From positions 1-5,668 of the forward strand of contig JACVXW010000202.1 of assembly GCA_015661135.1 (NCBI GenBank): a stretch of DNA of 5,668 nucleotides. The letters run 5' to 3'. The notes beneath the pieces were generated by a model. That model searched no databases. It saw only the letters and a program-made list of their open reading frames with translations, and was not told where the DNA came from. This DNA is from Chloroflexota bacterium. Lineage in GTDB: Bacteria > Chloroflexota > Limnocylindria > Limnocylindrales > CSP1-4. Position numbers and translations under genes: made by a program. Of the stretch, positions 5,625 to 5,668 are shown in pieces (within the stretch, counting starts at the first letter, position 1; the number at the start of each line of letters is the position of its first letter).

Positions 5625-5668
5625 GCCGAGCCTCCACGCTCCTGCCGGGTCGGGAAGAGGATGGCATC
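5621..5668 (-). CDS. Possible 3' end of an upstream gene cut by the window edge
   Basis: On the minus strand, one frame is open from the right edge and ends at a TGA at 5621-5623, after the 15 residues DAILFPTRQERGGSA. The TGA overlaps the LOG gene's GTG as GTGA, a common arrangement of coupled genes in an operon. The ribosome site of the LOG gene would lie inside this gene's last codons. Only 15 codons are visible, so a chance open frame is possible and no function can be given. Confidence 0.35.
   Translation of the reverse strand, partial: DAILFPTRQERGGSA
5631..5635 (-). promoter_or_regulatory. Shine-Dalgarno site deciding the GTG start of the LOG gene
   Basis: The minus strand reads GGAGG, six bases ahead of the GTG at 5624. 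Later in-frame ATGs (for example before the TEDRRLLE segment) would give a protein closer to the core domain. The ribosome site favours the longer product. Confidence 0.7.

Noticed and set aside
1..5668. CRISPR array, tRNA/rRNA gene, insertion sequence, phage or toxin-antitoxin system
   Set aside because: I saw no regularly spaced repeats, tRNA-like cloverleaf, transposase or small paired toxin genes. The only substantial direct repeat is the 50-base pair in the epimerase gene.

Overview
The window is very G+C-rich DNA (roughly two thirds or more, judged by eye). It has tightly packed bacterial genes, GTG starts, at least one probably leaderless mRNA, and a flavin/F420-type luciferase-like oxidoreductase. 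This fits a soil or freshwater Chloroflexota or actinobacterial genome. The wording of the transporter and ferredoxin proteins leans me towards Chloroflexota, but that is an inference without any search.

Layout, left to right: (1) an aldose 1-epimerase (GalM-like) gene on the + strand, probably cut by the left edge. Its first 50 bases are a near copy of its own later section. (2) A 157-base convergent gap with a G/C-only tract and small palindromes. (3) A luciferase-like (LLM class) oxidoreductase on the - strand, starting at a GTG with a strong Shine-Dalgarno sequence. (4) A short divergent control region with a plausible promoter and imperfect palindromes. (5) On the + strand, a MarR-family regulator, a 14-helix drug/solute exporter of the EmrB/QacA (DHA2) type, and a small Rieske [2Fe-2S] ferredoxin, in likely operon order. 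(6) Convergent to these, a LOG-family (TIGR00730-type) Rossmann protein on the - strand. It starts at GTG, and its start overlaps the stop of a possible further gene beyond the right edge.

The central block reads as a small regulated response module. A MarR repressor sits between a divergent oxidoreductase and an efflux pump, with a ferredoxin behind the pump. The inferred logic is that a small aromatic or otherwise toxic ligand releases MarR, and the exporter and the redox proteins are then expressed together. The ligand and the redox partner of the ferredoxin cannot be read from the sequence. The epimerase and LOG genes look like unrelated flanking housekeeping functions.

I found no RNA gene, CRISPR array, insertion sequence or phage signature, and no clear evidence of a wholly new system. 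The most unusual observation is the repeat that forms the N-terminus of the epimerase frame. The next is the compact divergent MarR control region.
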